Shown: positions 9,901 to 20,700 of the stretch, piece after piece
How the letters are laid out: every line of letters starts with the position of its first letter
Position numbering within the stretch: the first letter of the stretch is position 1
Source: Euryhalocaulis sp050486445
GTDB taxonomy: Bacteria; Pseudomonadota; Alphaproteobacteria; Caulobacterales; Maricaulaceae
Length of the DNA: 64,000 nt
Direction: 5' to 3'
Assembly: GCA_050486445.1 (NCBI GenBank)
Contig: JBJHDH010000016.1
Location: 4,978 to 68,977 of the forward strand
Position numbers and translations under genes: made by a program
Notes under the pieces: generated by a model
What the model saw: the letters and a program-made list of their open reading frames with translations, nothing else
Told to the model about the DNA's origin: nothing
The model's database searches: none

Positions 9901-10129
9901 GCAGACCATCCACGCCGGTGAGCTGCTGCTCCAGAATCTGGGTGACGCTGTTTTCCAGAGTTTCCGCCGATGCCCCGGGATAGGAAGCGTTGATGTTCAC
10001 CTCGACCGGAGCGATGTCGGGATATTGTTCAACAGGCAGCGCGGCGATGCCGCCCAGCCCGGCCAACATGATGACGATGGCGATGACCCAGGCGAAAATC
10101 GGCCGGTCGATGAAGATGCGCGACAGCAT
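6977..10129 (-). CDS. RND multidrug efflux pump, inner-membrane transporter (AcrB/MexB type)
   Basis: A 1,050-residue proton-driven HAE1-family transporter. It starts MLSRIFIDRPIFAWVIAIVI as in AcrB homologues and has the essential acidic pair in TM4 at Asp408/Asp409 (GLLVDDAIVVVENVDRV). The two large periplasmic loops expected for porter and docking domains are present, as is the second TM bundle. It lies 18 bases after its adaptor gene and is probably cotranscribed with it. It would pump amphiphilic drugs or other toxic compounds from the periplasm and inner membrane. No outer-membrane TolC/OprM gene is in the window, so a channel encoded elsewhere must be used. Substrates cannot be read from the sequence. 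Confidence 0.93.
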   Translation of the reverse strand: MLSRIFIDRPIFAWVIAIVIMLAGLGGIAALPVEQYPDIAPVEVNINASYPGASAETLENSVTQILEQQLTGVDGLLYFSSSSSSRGQVSISATFDRKVDPDIAQVQVQNKVQQALARLPAQVQQQGVRVTKSNPDFLMIVSVYDTTGQYTNLDISDYLASNVQDVIARIPGVGDTNVFGSQRAMRIWLDPVRLASYALMPGDIVAAVQAQNAEVAAGEIGGTPMPESQMLNATVTAQSRLQTPEQFGNIVVKTQTDGSTVRLSDVARVELGAENYTIVTRVNGYPGTGLAVMLAPGSNALQVAETVKATVRDLAHSFPEGFEYVFPLDAGEFIKISIKEVVKTLAEAIFLVILVMFVFLQSWRATLIPAIAVPVVMLGTFGVLAVAGYSINTLTLFGLVLVIGLLVDDAIVVVENVDRVLHENPGMSPREATIRSMGEIQMALIGLAAVLSAVFMPMAFFGGSTGVIYRQFSITIVTAMVLSVIVALVLSPALTTTLLKAKRGSGGGGAAPSGDGLIDRLKRTKARMNAVATRSVARYLAAVRTVTERKAVFMGIYALIVVVLAAMFLRLPTSFIPNEDEGRAQFQFQLPAGATQPRALAAQQAIEDYFTNNEAHNISAMMSVSGAGAQNMGRGFLSLRHWDERQDSADTIARRSTAALSSLRDVDAFVRMPAPIRGLGQANVVQMQLLNATGLTRTEFDAARDELLTLARQDPMLTGVRVSELPSVPTLHVDADPQRLSVLGLSQADVNNTLSIAWGGRYVNDFLDQGRVKRVYVQGDAAYRSQPDDLKQWYVRSASGGMTPFSSFAETSWAETPTTLARFNGVSSFQVEAQPAPGVSSGAAMNRIEALARQVAGVGVAWSGMSFQERISTGQAPLLYLLSLLVVFLCLAALYESWSIPIAAMLVVPLGLVGAVFAVTLRGLNNDVFLQIGLLTTMGLAARNAILMIEFADQAEKRGLRVIDAALEAARIRLRPILMTSFAFMGGVLPLAISTGAGANSRVAIGTAVIGGMFTATILAVFYIPMFYVLVRRSVRDMFGGKRAAAVPAE

Positions 10130-10147
10130 CGGCCTCGCCTCCCGATC

Positions 10148-11365
10148 CTAATTCCTGACCAGAGTTGGTGTCCGCCCGGTTCCGCCTTCGGCCACGGAAT
10201 CATCCACCGCGCCGCCGCGCGCCGGGCCTATATCTTCCGGCGTATCGAGCGGAACGGGGCGCACTGTTGCGCCCGGCGTAATCCTGCCCGTCCCCTCGAC
10301 GATGACCCGGTCGCCCTCTTCCAGCCCGGCGGTCACCACCCAGTATTCTCCGGATACGCGAGGCGCGGTCACCGGGCGGCGCTGAGCCCGGTCTTCACCG
10401 TCAATCACCCAGACCAGCGCCTGCCCGCCAGCGTCACGGGTCATGCTGACCTGCGGCGCGAGGAAGGCGCGCTCGGCCACCGCCTGACTGAACAGCGCGC
10501 GCACAAACATGCCGGGCAGGAGAAAACCATCCGGGTTTGGCACGCTGGCGCGCAGCGTCACGGTGCCGGTGTTTTCGTTCACGGTGGCCTCGGCGAATTC
10601 AACAGCGCCGACATGTTCGTAGTCCGAGCCATCTTCCAGTTTCAGCCGCACCTCGGCCTGCGCCGGCGCAACGCCGCCGCCGGCCAGCGCCCGGCGCAGC
10701 GCCAGGAGATCGGCGCTGGACTGCTGGATGTCGACAAAGATCGGGTCCAGCCGCTGAATCACCGCAAGCGGCGCAGGCTGATTGGCGGTCACCAGCGCGC
10801 CTTCGGTGATGAAAGAGCGGCCGATACGGCCGCTGATCGGGGCCTCGATGCGCGTATAGCGCAGATTGATCTGCGCGCGGTCGAGCTGGGCTCGGGCCTG
10901 CTGCACCGCCGCCTCAGCCTGACGCGCCTGCGCTTCGGCGTCGGTATAATCCTGCTGACTGACGGCCTCGGCGTCGGCCAGCGGACGATAGCGGTCGGCG
11001 CGGGCGCGCGCAGCCTCCGCTGTGGCGCGAGCCGCGGCCAAATTCGCCGCCGCCTCATCCGCCGCGGCGCGATAGAGGCTGTCGTCGATCTGATATAGCG
11101 TTTCGCCCTCTTCGACCGTGGCGCCTTCGGTGAAGGCTCGCGCGCGGATAATGCCGGAAACCTGGGGCCGCACTTCCGATGTCTGATAGGCGGCGGTGCG
11201 GCCGGCCAGCTCTGTCACCACCGGCACCCTGGCCGGCGCCATCACGACATAGCCGACCTCGACAGCCTGCCCGGGGCCGCCAGCGCCCTGCTCGCCGCCC
11301 GCGCCACACCCGGCCAGCAGCAGAGCCGTCAGGACGGCGCAAACTCCGGCGTTTCCACGCAGCAT
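10148..11365 (-). CDS. RND efflux periplasmic adaptor lipoprotein (AcrA/MexA type)
   Basis: A 405-residue membrane fusion protein. The ATG at 11365 gives a lipoprotein signal peptide with lipobox LLAGC, so this start is preferred over upstream in-frame codons. The order is a lipoyl/barrel-sandwich half, a long alpha-hairpin of Ala/Arg-rich heptads (about 95-165, QDYTDAEAQARQAEAAVQQA), the second lipoyl half (YTRIEAPISGRIGRSF) and a beta-barrel/membrane-proximal domain. It links the RND transporter to an outer-membrane channel. It is the first gene of a two-gene operon; no regulator gene of TetR type is adjacent. Confidence 0.92.
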   Translation of the reverse strand: MLRGNAGVCAVLTALLLAGCGAGGEQGAGGPGQAVEVGYVVMAPARVPVVTELAGRTAAYQTSEVRPQVSGIIRARAFTEGATVEEGETLYQIDDSLYRAAADEAAANLAAARATAEAARARADRYRPLADAEAVSQQDYTDAEAQARQAEAAVQQARAQLDRAQINLRYTRIEAPISGRIGRSFITEGALVTANQPAPLAVIQRLDPIFVDIQQSSADLLALRRALAGGGVAPAQAEVRLKLEDGSDYEHVGAVEFAEATVNENTGTVTLRASVPNPDGFLLPGMFVRALFSQAVAERAFLAPQVSMTRDAGGQALVWVIDGEDRAQRRPVTAPRVSGEYWVVTAGLEEGDRVIVEGTGRITPGATVRPVPLDTPEDIGPARGGAVDDSVAEGGTGRTPTLVRN

Positions 11366-11721
11366 CTCAAACACTTCAATCTGTCTCGACAATCTGTCCC
11401 GGCAAGCTTCGTGAGCCTCCGCGAGCCCCGATTCAAAGCACTTCCGGGCGCCCGCACAATAGGTCATGCCGTATCCGGTCTTCATTAAATAGATGTAAGC
11501 CGCTTCTCGCACGGCTTGAATACAGAGTTCCGGCGCACAAGGGCGTCATCGGCGCGCGCTTGTGCCCGTCCGATATCTCATTTTTGTGAAAACCGGCTGT
11601 TCCGGCGCAGCGCCAGGCAATCACGAAAGTAAGATCCAGCTTGATCGGAAATGCAACTCAAACCCCTGAAATTGCTCGGCGCGCCAAAGTGTAACCGTAA
11701 TCCGTATAAGCAGATTACATA
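11366..11721. other. Intergenic region upstream of the RND operon
   Basis: About 355 bases without a convincing gene. It lies between the 3' end of the autotransporter and the adaptor start and must hold the promoter of the efflux operon. Visible features are an inverted repeat GTAATC-N10-GATTAC at 11697-11718, immediately after the autotransporter stop, and a CACAAG/CTTGTG inverted pair around 11538-11566. Neither has a terminator-like T-run, and no promoter boxes stand out. Confidence 0.4.
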
Positions 11722-14700
11722 CTAAAATCTCAGACGCACATTGAACCCGGCGTTGTGCATGGTGTCGCGTGCGCCGAATTCGCCGCTATAGCTCAGCCCT
11801 ATCGACAGACGCTGGTCGCCCGCGACCTGCAACGCTGTTCCCAGACGCAGGGCGGTCTGATCGAACGGGGCGGAGAAACTTGGCGCAGGCACGGACGGAT
11901 TGGCCCCGGTCAGGCCGAAAGACCGCGATACCTTGTCAGTGGAATGCGCCACAGCGCCCAGTGTGAAGCCCAGCGTGCTCTGCCCCGTCTGACTGTCCTG
12001 CAACACCACGCCGATCCCCAATTCCGGATTCACCGTGGCGAAAAACTCCGTATCGCTCCCCGCACGCACGCCCAGACCACCCAGTCCCGTTTCCGAGAAG
12101 CCCCGCTGATGCAACGCCGTGACGGAAACGTTCACTGCCGGGCGCACATACCAGGCGCCGCTGCGGAACAGGCGTGCGGCATGGCCGCTGGCCTGCGCAT
12201 ATCCGCCGTCGGGATTGGAAGAGCCGGCGGCCGGACCGAACAGGTCCATACGGCGCGTGGTTTCCATCCACTGCCACCCGCCGGACACCGCGCCGCCGAA
12301 CTGGAAGCCGGAAGCATCGACGCTCTTCATGCCCAGCCCGGCATGCACGGCCTCGCCGCGGCTATTGGCGCGAGAGCCATCGACATAAAAACTGTTCAGC
12401 CGGTCATAGCCGATGCCCACGGCGAGCGACCAGCGTTCGTTCAGCGAACGCTCAAATCCCGCGCGCAGGCGTTCACCTTCGGCTGAGGCGCTGAAATCGC
12501 CGCCGCCGCGCTTGCGGGTCATGTTCGCTGTCTCCAGCTGCATCCACACACACTGATCTTTTCCAAGAGAGAACAGTGATGAGCAGGAGAAAAGCTGGCG
12601 CGAAAAGCTGTTCGCCGCGTCGAGTTGCAACGCGACCGGCGCCAGATACGGCGTCGGATCCAGTTTATCGAACACGGCCGCGTAGGCCGCCTCCTCGCCG
12701 GGCACGAAATTACCAAGCAGCGCCATGAGCTGGCCGATGCCGTCCGACCCGCCGGCGGTCAGCGCCGCATCCATATAGCCGCCCATGCCCTGAGCATTCT
12801 GATTCAGGAAGGGCTGGCCGAAATTGCTGGTATAGGACAGGTGAGCGCCGCTGGCGTCGAAGGCAATGTCGTAGTCCATCGCCAGCGTGTTTGTGATCTG
12901 AATGCCATTATCAATAGCCGCGCCGCCGACGGTGAACAGCGTGACGGGCGTGGCGTCGCCCAGCCAGGCCAGCTTCACCGCGCCTGTCCCATCCAGAACC
13001 AGATCGCCGGTGACGGTGACATGGTCTGAAGCGTAAGGGCCGAACGCGACATCGAAGGCGAAACTGCCTTGCGATGTCTGCACAAAGTCGCCGTTCACCA
13101 GAACGTCGTTCATCACCCGCGCGCCATAGAGCGGATTGGTCGCCGGATCGCCGAGCGAGTCGAAATTGGAATAGTCCTCACCCAGCGCCAGATTCACCGG
13201 CATGTCGGGCGCGTCCAGACCCATCTGGAAATGGCCGGCATTGGTGAAGACGCCGCCGCTGCTCGCCATTGTGGTCAGCGTGGAACCGCCGGAGCTGGCC
13301 GATTGGATGGAGGGTGCTCCAACTCCGCCGCGCAGCACGATCCGGTCGAATGCGATCACAGAGGCCCCGGCATGGTTGGTAAAGCCGTTATCGCCGCCGC
13401 CGAGATCGATATTGCCGATCACGACGCCCCTGTTCTCCACCCGCTCGTCACCGTCGCCCGTCAACAGCGCCTGCCCGGAAACGGAGGACAGCATCCCCGC
13501 GAGCGAAACCAGATTGGAAGCGCCGCCATCGATAACAATTCCCGCGCCGCCGCCCGCGCCGCCGCGCACGGTTCCATTCGTGCTCAGCGTGATGTCGCCG
13601 GCGCCGTCCGCGCCCGCGCTCTGAAGGAAGATCGCGACCGAGTCCACGCCCGGCGCCAGAACCTGACCGGCAATGGAAACATCAATGGCGCCGCCACTTC
13701 CCTCGCCGCCCGCGGTCCCGGAAAACGCGCCGTCGGCCCAGCCGCCGCCGCCGCCCAGGCTCTGCGCGATCAGACCATAGGCGCCGTCGCCGGAAACATC
13801 GATGTCGCCGGTCTGCGTAAAGCTGACCGCGCCGCCGTCGCCACGATTGTCGTCGCGCAGATCGAGAGACGAAACGCCGCCCGCGGTGAACAGGGCGCCG
13901 CCGCCGCCGCCAATGCTTTGCAGCACCGCGCCATGCGCCTGCGCGCCTTCGGTGATAATCGCTCCGGCGTTGACGATGCTGACATCGCCGCCGTCACCCT
14001 GAGCGCCAGCCGTCCCGCCAAGCGAAAGATCAATCTGGCCCGCGCCGGCCACACGCACTTCGCCGCCGCCCGCGCCGATGGACTGCGCGATCAGGGCGGG
14101 CGAATTGTCTCCCGCCGTGGCCAGACCACCGCTGAAATTCCCGGTCACGTCGCCGCCATCCAGTCCGGCGCCGCCATTGGCGCCAAGAACGACGGAAACC
14201 GGCGCACTCGTCGCCTGTGTGGTGATCGCCTGCGTTGTGAGTGTCTGCGTCGTGATCCCCTGTGCCTGCGCGGACTGAACCGAGAGGCCGTCATTCTGGA
14301 AGGACACGCCTGCCGAACCGCCGCCGCCGCCAATGGATTGCAGGATCACCGCGGGTGATAGAGAGCCGAACGTAACGATTGCGCCGGAATGATCGCGGTT
14401 AATATCACCGCCGGTCTCATTTGTTCCGTTTGTTCCGCCCAGCGTGATCGTGGCGCCGCCAAACAGGGCATTCTGCGGAATCGTGATCTTCACATTGCCG
14501 CTTCCGCCGCCGCCGCCGATGGACTGCGTCAGAATGCCTGGCGAATTCGTGCCCTGAGTGACGAGGCCGCCCGAATGCGCCGTCTGGATATCACCGCCAT
14601 TATTACCCTGTCCGTCTTCGCCGCCCAGGGTCAGATCGACATGGACCGGCGCAGGCGGATCGGTCACATCCGGATCGCCCAGTTCCGGGGCAAGCTCGAT

Positions 14701-17700
14701 ATCAATGTCGATATTGCCGCCGCCGCCGCCGATAGACTGGTCAGAACCTCCGGCCCCGCCATCGCCGGCCACGCCGAACGTGCCGGTGGTGTTCACCGTC
14801 ACCTTGCCGGCGTTCATGCCGGAAGCGCCCTTCGCGCCCGCGCGCGCGACGATCAGCGGATCGGGACGCTCCGGCTCGCCATTGGCGCCGATGAACGGAA
14901 CGCCGGGAAGGCCGACAATGCCCGTGAAATCGAGAACCGCGGAGCCGCCGCCGCCATTGATGCTTTCGGCCTTGATCGCTCTGGCGCCATCGCCGAGCAC
15001 CGTAATGTCGCCCGAATGGTTCACGACGACTTCGCCGCCCGTTCCGCCCGCTCCGGGCGCAACCACCAATTCGCCGAGCACGATGCCCAGCACATCGGAA
15101 ATTCCGACTCCACCCGAGAAGCCAATATCGACGCCGGCATTGCCGCCGCCGCCGCCGATGGACTGCGCCATGATTCCATGCGCGTGCGCGCCGCGGGTGA
15201 CGATCTCGCCGCTATTGTTCACGCTGACCGCGCCGCCATCGCCGCCGTCACCGCCGGAGCCGCCGAGCGTAAGAAGCTCTCCAGTGCCCGCATTGACGAC
15301 CAGATCCGCGGCCAGGACGATTCCGCCATTGCCGCCACCGCCGCCAACGCTCTGTGCCAGAATTCCGTATGCGCCCGCGCCGGATGTGTCGATGCGCCCG
15401 GTATTCAGCACATCCACGCCGCCGGCATGGCCGCCCACGCCGCCATCGCCGCCGAGATTCAAACCCAGCACAATGCTGTCAGAGCTGGCGCGCATTCCGG
15501 TGACGCTGATGATGGACGAGCCGTTACCGCCGCCGCCGCCGATGCTCTGCGCCAGCACGCCATAGGCGTTGGCGCCTTCGGTGATGATGCGGCCGGAGTT
15601 CTCAGCCCCCGTGGCGCGATTGGTGACGGACACGTCGCCGCCCACGCCGCCGGTTCCGCCAGCGCCGCCAATATTGATGACGGCGCGATGCGTTTCATTG
15701 CCGGCGCCGGCCCAGCCCGCCGTCAGGTCCAGCATCACGCCGGCGTCGCCGCCGCCGCCGCCGATGCTGTTGGCGCTGATTCCCGCCGCCTCGCGGCCTT
15801 TGGTCGAGATCAGCCCCTCGTTCAGCACGCTAACCGTGGCGCCGTCGCCGCCGTCGCCGCCAGAACCGCCGACATTGATGTCGATCGCCTGATTGGAGCG
15901 CGTTCCCTGCGCCGTCAGATTGATAACCGCGCCGCCGACCCCGCCGCCGCCGCCAATGCTCTGAGCCCGGATGCCGAAGGACTTGTCGCCTTCGGTCAGG
16001 ATCACGCCGGTATTGGTCACGTCCACCGTGTCGCCGTCCGCGCCGGTTCCGCCAGCGCCGCCGACATTAAGGGTGGCCGTGCGCTGGGTGGCGCCGGCCG
16101 GCGCGCCACCGACCTGAGCCTGAAGCACGGCGGCGTAACCGCCCAGACCACCGCCGCCGCCGATGGACTGCGCCAGCACGCCGTCGGACTCTCTGCCCAA
16201 AGTGAGGATGGACGCGGCGTTGATGACATCCACGCTGCCGGAAACCGCGCCGGTTCCGCCCACGCCGCCAATCCCGATCGTGGCGCCTGCCGTCTGCCGG
16301 AAGATCACATTGCTCACGGCGCCGCCGGCGCCGCCACCACCGCCGATGGACTGGGCGAAGATGCCGCGCGCCTCTTTGCCACGCGTGACGATCACGCCAT
16401 CCGCTTCGACTCTGACATCGCCGGAGACCGCAGAATCGCCGCCCTCCAGACCAACGGCAAGACCGAACGAATATTTTTCAGCCGTGGAGCCCTGGCCGCT
16501 TTGGCCTTGCAGACCCACAGTCGTCGAGGAACTGGCGCCGCCGCCGCCGCCCAGGCTGTGCGCGAACACGCCATCGGAATGGTCGCCGCTGGTGTCGATC
16601 AGCCCATCGACCCGCACGCTGACATCGCCACCGGCGCCGCCGGAGCCGCCGCGCCGGCCGATGCCGATATTGAGCGCATTCTCGGCCAGAAGGCCCACGG
16701 CCATGCTCATGGCTGTATTGCCGCCGCCGCCGCCAAGGGACTGTGCGAACACGCCGCGGGACTTGTCGCCTTTGGTGATGATCGTTCCGACATAATCGAC
16801 GGAGACATTGCCAGCCGAACCGCCTGCGCCCGGCTCTCCGCCCACCGCCAGATTGAGCGCCGTCGCGCCTTGCAGCGCGCCAAGCCCGATATTGAAATTG
16901 GCGTCGCCGCCGCCATCGCTGACCGACTGGGCAAGCAGCCCGTCACTCTTCGTGCCTTCGGTGATGATCGTGCCGGCGTGACGCACGGTCACATCGCCGC
17001 CATCGCCGCCGCCGCCGCCCGAACCGCCGACGGAAATCAGCGCCGCTACCGGATCGGCGCCCGCCGTCTTCTTCTGCAAGGCCAGAGTGAAATTCATTCC
17101 GGCCTTGCCGCCGCCCTCGCCGATGCTCTGTGCGATCAGACCGCCGGAATCATCGCCGAACGTGTGGATCAGGCCAGGCGTCATCACCTCCACGCCGCCC
17201 ACATCGGTATAGCCACGCGTGACGCTGACATTGCCGGCGTCGCCCGCCGCGCCGCCAGATCCGCCGACACCGATCGCGATCGGATTGCCGAACGGAACGA
17301 TGGCGCCCGTGCCGCTGATTCCGCCAACACCGCCGCCGCCGCCGATGGACTGGGCGAGCAGACCAACGCCCTCCCCGGCGCCTTCGACCGCTTCCAGCTC
17401 TCCGGCGGCGTTCAACTGGCCGTTCATCACGATGTCGCCGTTGCTCACCAGCGTCACATCACCGGCGTCCGCGCCCGTGCCGCCATTACCGCCGACGCCG
17501 ACCGCCAGACCGAACCCGTGCGTGGCGAGCGTAAGATTGCCGGCGACATTAAGTCCGCCAGAGCCGCCGCCGCCGCCGACCGACTGCGCCAGCACGCCGA
17601 TGGAGTCCTTGCCCTCAACCCAGACCAGACCGGTCTGCTTTGCATCGACATTCCCGCCGACGCCGCCGGTTCCGCCGAACCCGCCGATGCCAAGCACCAG

Positions 17701-20700
17701 CGAAGGTTCCTCGGTCCCCGTGTTTGGCGTGATCCCGCCGGAAATATTGATGCCGCCATGACCGCCGGAATCGCCGACCGATTGCGCCATGAAGCCGCGC
17801 GCCAGCCAGCCGGTTGCGTAGAGATCGGCGTCGACATCCGCCGTCACGTCGCCAGCCCGGCCGCCGGCGCCGCCAAAGCCGCCAATGCCCACCGTCACCT
17901 GACCGTCCAGCGAGAGACCGCCGGAGATATTGATGCCGCCAACGCCGCCGCCGCCGCCGATGGACTGGGCGATGGCCGCGCCGCGCTTGTCGCCGAAGGC
18001 CGCCAGAGTCACACGGTCCGCGCCCGGCGCGCCCACCGTCAGGTCCACTGTCCCGGCGTCGCCGCCATCACCGCCAAAGCCGCCAATGCCGATGCCCGCG
18101 ACGCGGCTGCCGCCCGCGCTCGGCTTGGCCAGCGCGACATTGCCGGTGACGTTCAGCCCGCCCGCGCCGCCGCCGCCGCCGACCGACTGCGCCAGCACGG
18201 CGTGCGAGCCATTCTTGAGGCGGCGCTCGCCATCCTCGATCACGTCCTCGCCGAACCCGAGCGCGATCACATTGCCCGTGATATTGGCGACGACATTGCC
18301 CGCGCTGCCGCCATCGCCGCCAAAGCCGCCAAGGCCAAAGCCGAAACTGCCCGCCGTATCGCCGGCAGAGGCGGCGATGCCGCCAGTCACATTGATCCCG
18401 CCCGCGCCGCCGCCGCCGCCGACGCTCTGCGCCACCGCGCCATGCGAATTGGCGCCGGACGTAAATGTGTCGCCGGTCCGGTCCAGCGAGACGTCGCCGG
18501 ACGCGCCGCCGGCGCCGCCAAAGCCGCCCAGGCCGACTCCGACCGTTCCCGTAGGTCCGGCGCCCAGCGCCAGATTGCCTGTGACGTTCAGGCCGCCACG
18601 GCCGCCATCGCCGCCGACGCTCTGCGCCATCACGCCAAAGGCGTCGTCGCCTTCGGTGACATAATCGCCGGTGACGCTCGCGGTCACGTTTCCGCCGTCG
18701 CCGCCGTCGCCGCCAAATCCGCCAACGCCCGCGCCGACCGCGCCCGATGCGCCGCTGCCGATGGTCAGCGAGACATTGCCCGTCACGTTCACGCCGCCCG
18801 CGCCGCCGGACCCGCCCAGGCTCTGGATCAGCGCGCCCCAGGATTCGTCGCCCTGCGTCCAGACATCCCCGTCCAGCACGCCATCCACGTCGCCCGCATC
18901 GCCGCCGCCGCCGCCAAAACCGCCAACGCCGACGCCCAATGCTCCACCCGCGTTGCGGGTGACGTTCAGGCCGCCGGTGACATTGACTCCACCCGCGCCG
19001 CCCGCGCCGCCCGCGCTCTGGATCAGCGCGGCGTGCGCCTGACGGCCCTCGGTAAGAATATTGCCGATGATCGTCGCGGAGACATTCCCGCCGGACCCGC
19101 CGCCACCGCCGAAACCGCCAATGCCGACGCCGATCACGCCGGAGCCGCCGTCATTGCTGAGACTGACTCCGCCGGTGACGTTGAGGCCGCCAGCGCCGCC
19201 GCCGCCGCCCAGCGACTGGTAGGTGACGCCGAACGCGCCGTCGCCCAGCGTCGCGACATCGCCCCAAACGCCGCCGGAGACTGCTCCGCCTGCGCCGCCG
19301 CCGCCGCCAAAGCCGCCAATGCCAACGCCCAGATTGCCCGACGCGGACAGCGATCCCGAAATCCCGCCAGTGACGTTGAAGCCGCCCGCCCCGCCGCCGC
19401 CGCCCGCGCTCTGGACCAGCACGCCGCTGGCGTCCCGGCCGGCCGTCAGCACATCGCCGGTGATGCGCGCATCGACATCGCCGGCGTTACCGCCGCCGCC
19501 GCCAAAACCGCCAATGCCGACGCCGACATTTCCGGCCGCGGTTTTCGACAGGGAAATATTGCCAGTGACGTTGAATCCGCCATTGCCACCGCCGCCGCCG
19601 AGCGACTGCGCCACCACGCCCTGGGCGCCATCGCCCAGAGTCATGGCCGCGATCAGCGTATTGTCCGGATCGGCGACGCCTTCATTGACCCGCAGCGTGA
19701 CATCGCCGCCCTCGCCGCCATCACCGCCGAAACCGCCGACGCCCACGCCGACGGATCCCGACCCGCCGCCCGAAGCCGAGATTCCGCCGCTAATGTTGAA
19801 GGCGCCATTGCCGCCGCCGCCGCCCAGGCTCTGCGCCACAATGGCGCGGCTGTCCGTTCCGGCGGTGAATGTTGCCCCGGTGACATCCAGCGTGACTTCG
19901 CCGCCATCGCCCCCGCCGCCGCCCGCGCCGCCGACTCCGACGCTGACCGCGCCTGCGCCGGTTCCGGCCCCGGCGATTCCGCCCGCGACATTAAAGCCGC
20001 CATTACCGCCGCCGCCGCCCAGGCTCTGCGCCACGATGGCGTCGGAGCCATCGCCCAGCGTCGTCACATCGCCATCGACCGTCGCGTTGACGCGCCCGCC
20101 ATCGCCGCCATCGCCGCCCGCGCCGCCGATCCCGACATTGACCGCGCCTGCCGCCGTGCCGCCGCCGCCAATGCCGCCTGTGACATTGAAGCCGCCATTA
20201 CCGCCGCCGCCGCCAACGCTCTGCGCCAGAAAGCCGGTGGACTGGTCGCCCACGGTCAGGATCGAACGGGCAGAGGCGTCCACATCGCCGGCGTCGCCGC
20301 CGCCGCCGCCAGAACCGCCGATACCCACCGAAATGGCGCCGCCGACCGAACCGCCAAAACCGATTCCGCCTGCGACATTGAAGCCGCCATTGCCGCCGCC
20401 GCCGCCCAGGCTTTGCGCCACCATGCCGGCGGACTGGTTCCCGCGCGTGATAATGAAGCTCTCGGCCGCGGCGTTCACATCGCCGCCTTTGCCGCCATCG
20501 CCGCCCGCGCCGCCGATGCCGACCGCGGCCGAACCGCCGACCGTGCCGCCAATGCCGACGCCGCCCGCGACGCTGAACCCGCCCACGCCGCCGCCGCCGC
20601 CGACGCTTTGCACCAGCAGACCGCCGGATTGTTCGCCCCAGGTGGAGATCGGCCCCGCCGCGGCGCCCGTGACATTGCCGCCATCGCCGCCGCCGCCGCC

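Noticed and set aside
11697..11718. GTAATC-N10-GATTAC as a terminator of the autotransporter
   Set aside because: No GC-rich stem and no T-run; recorded only as an inverted repeat.
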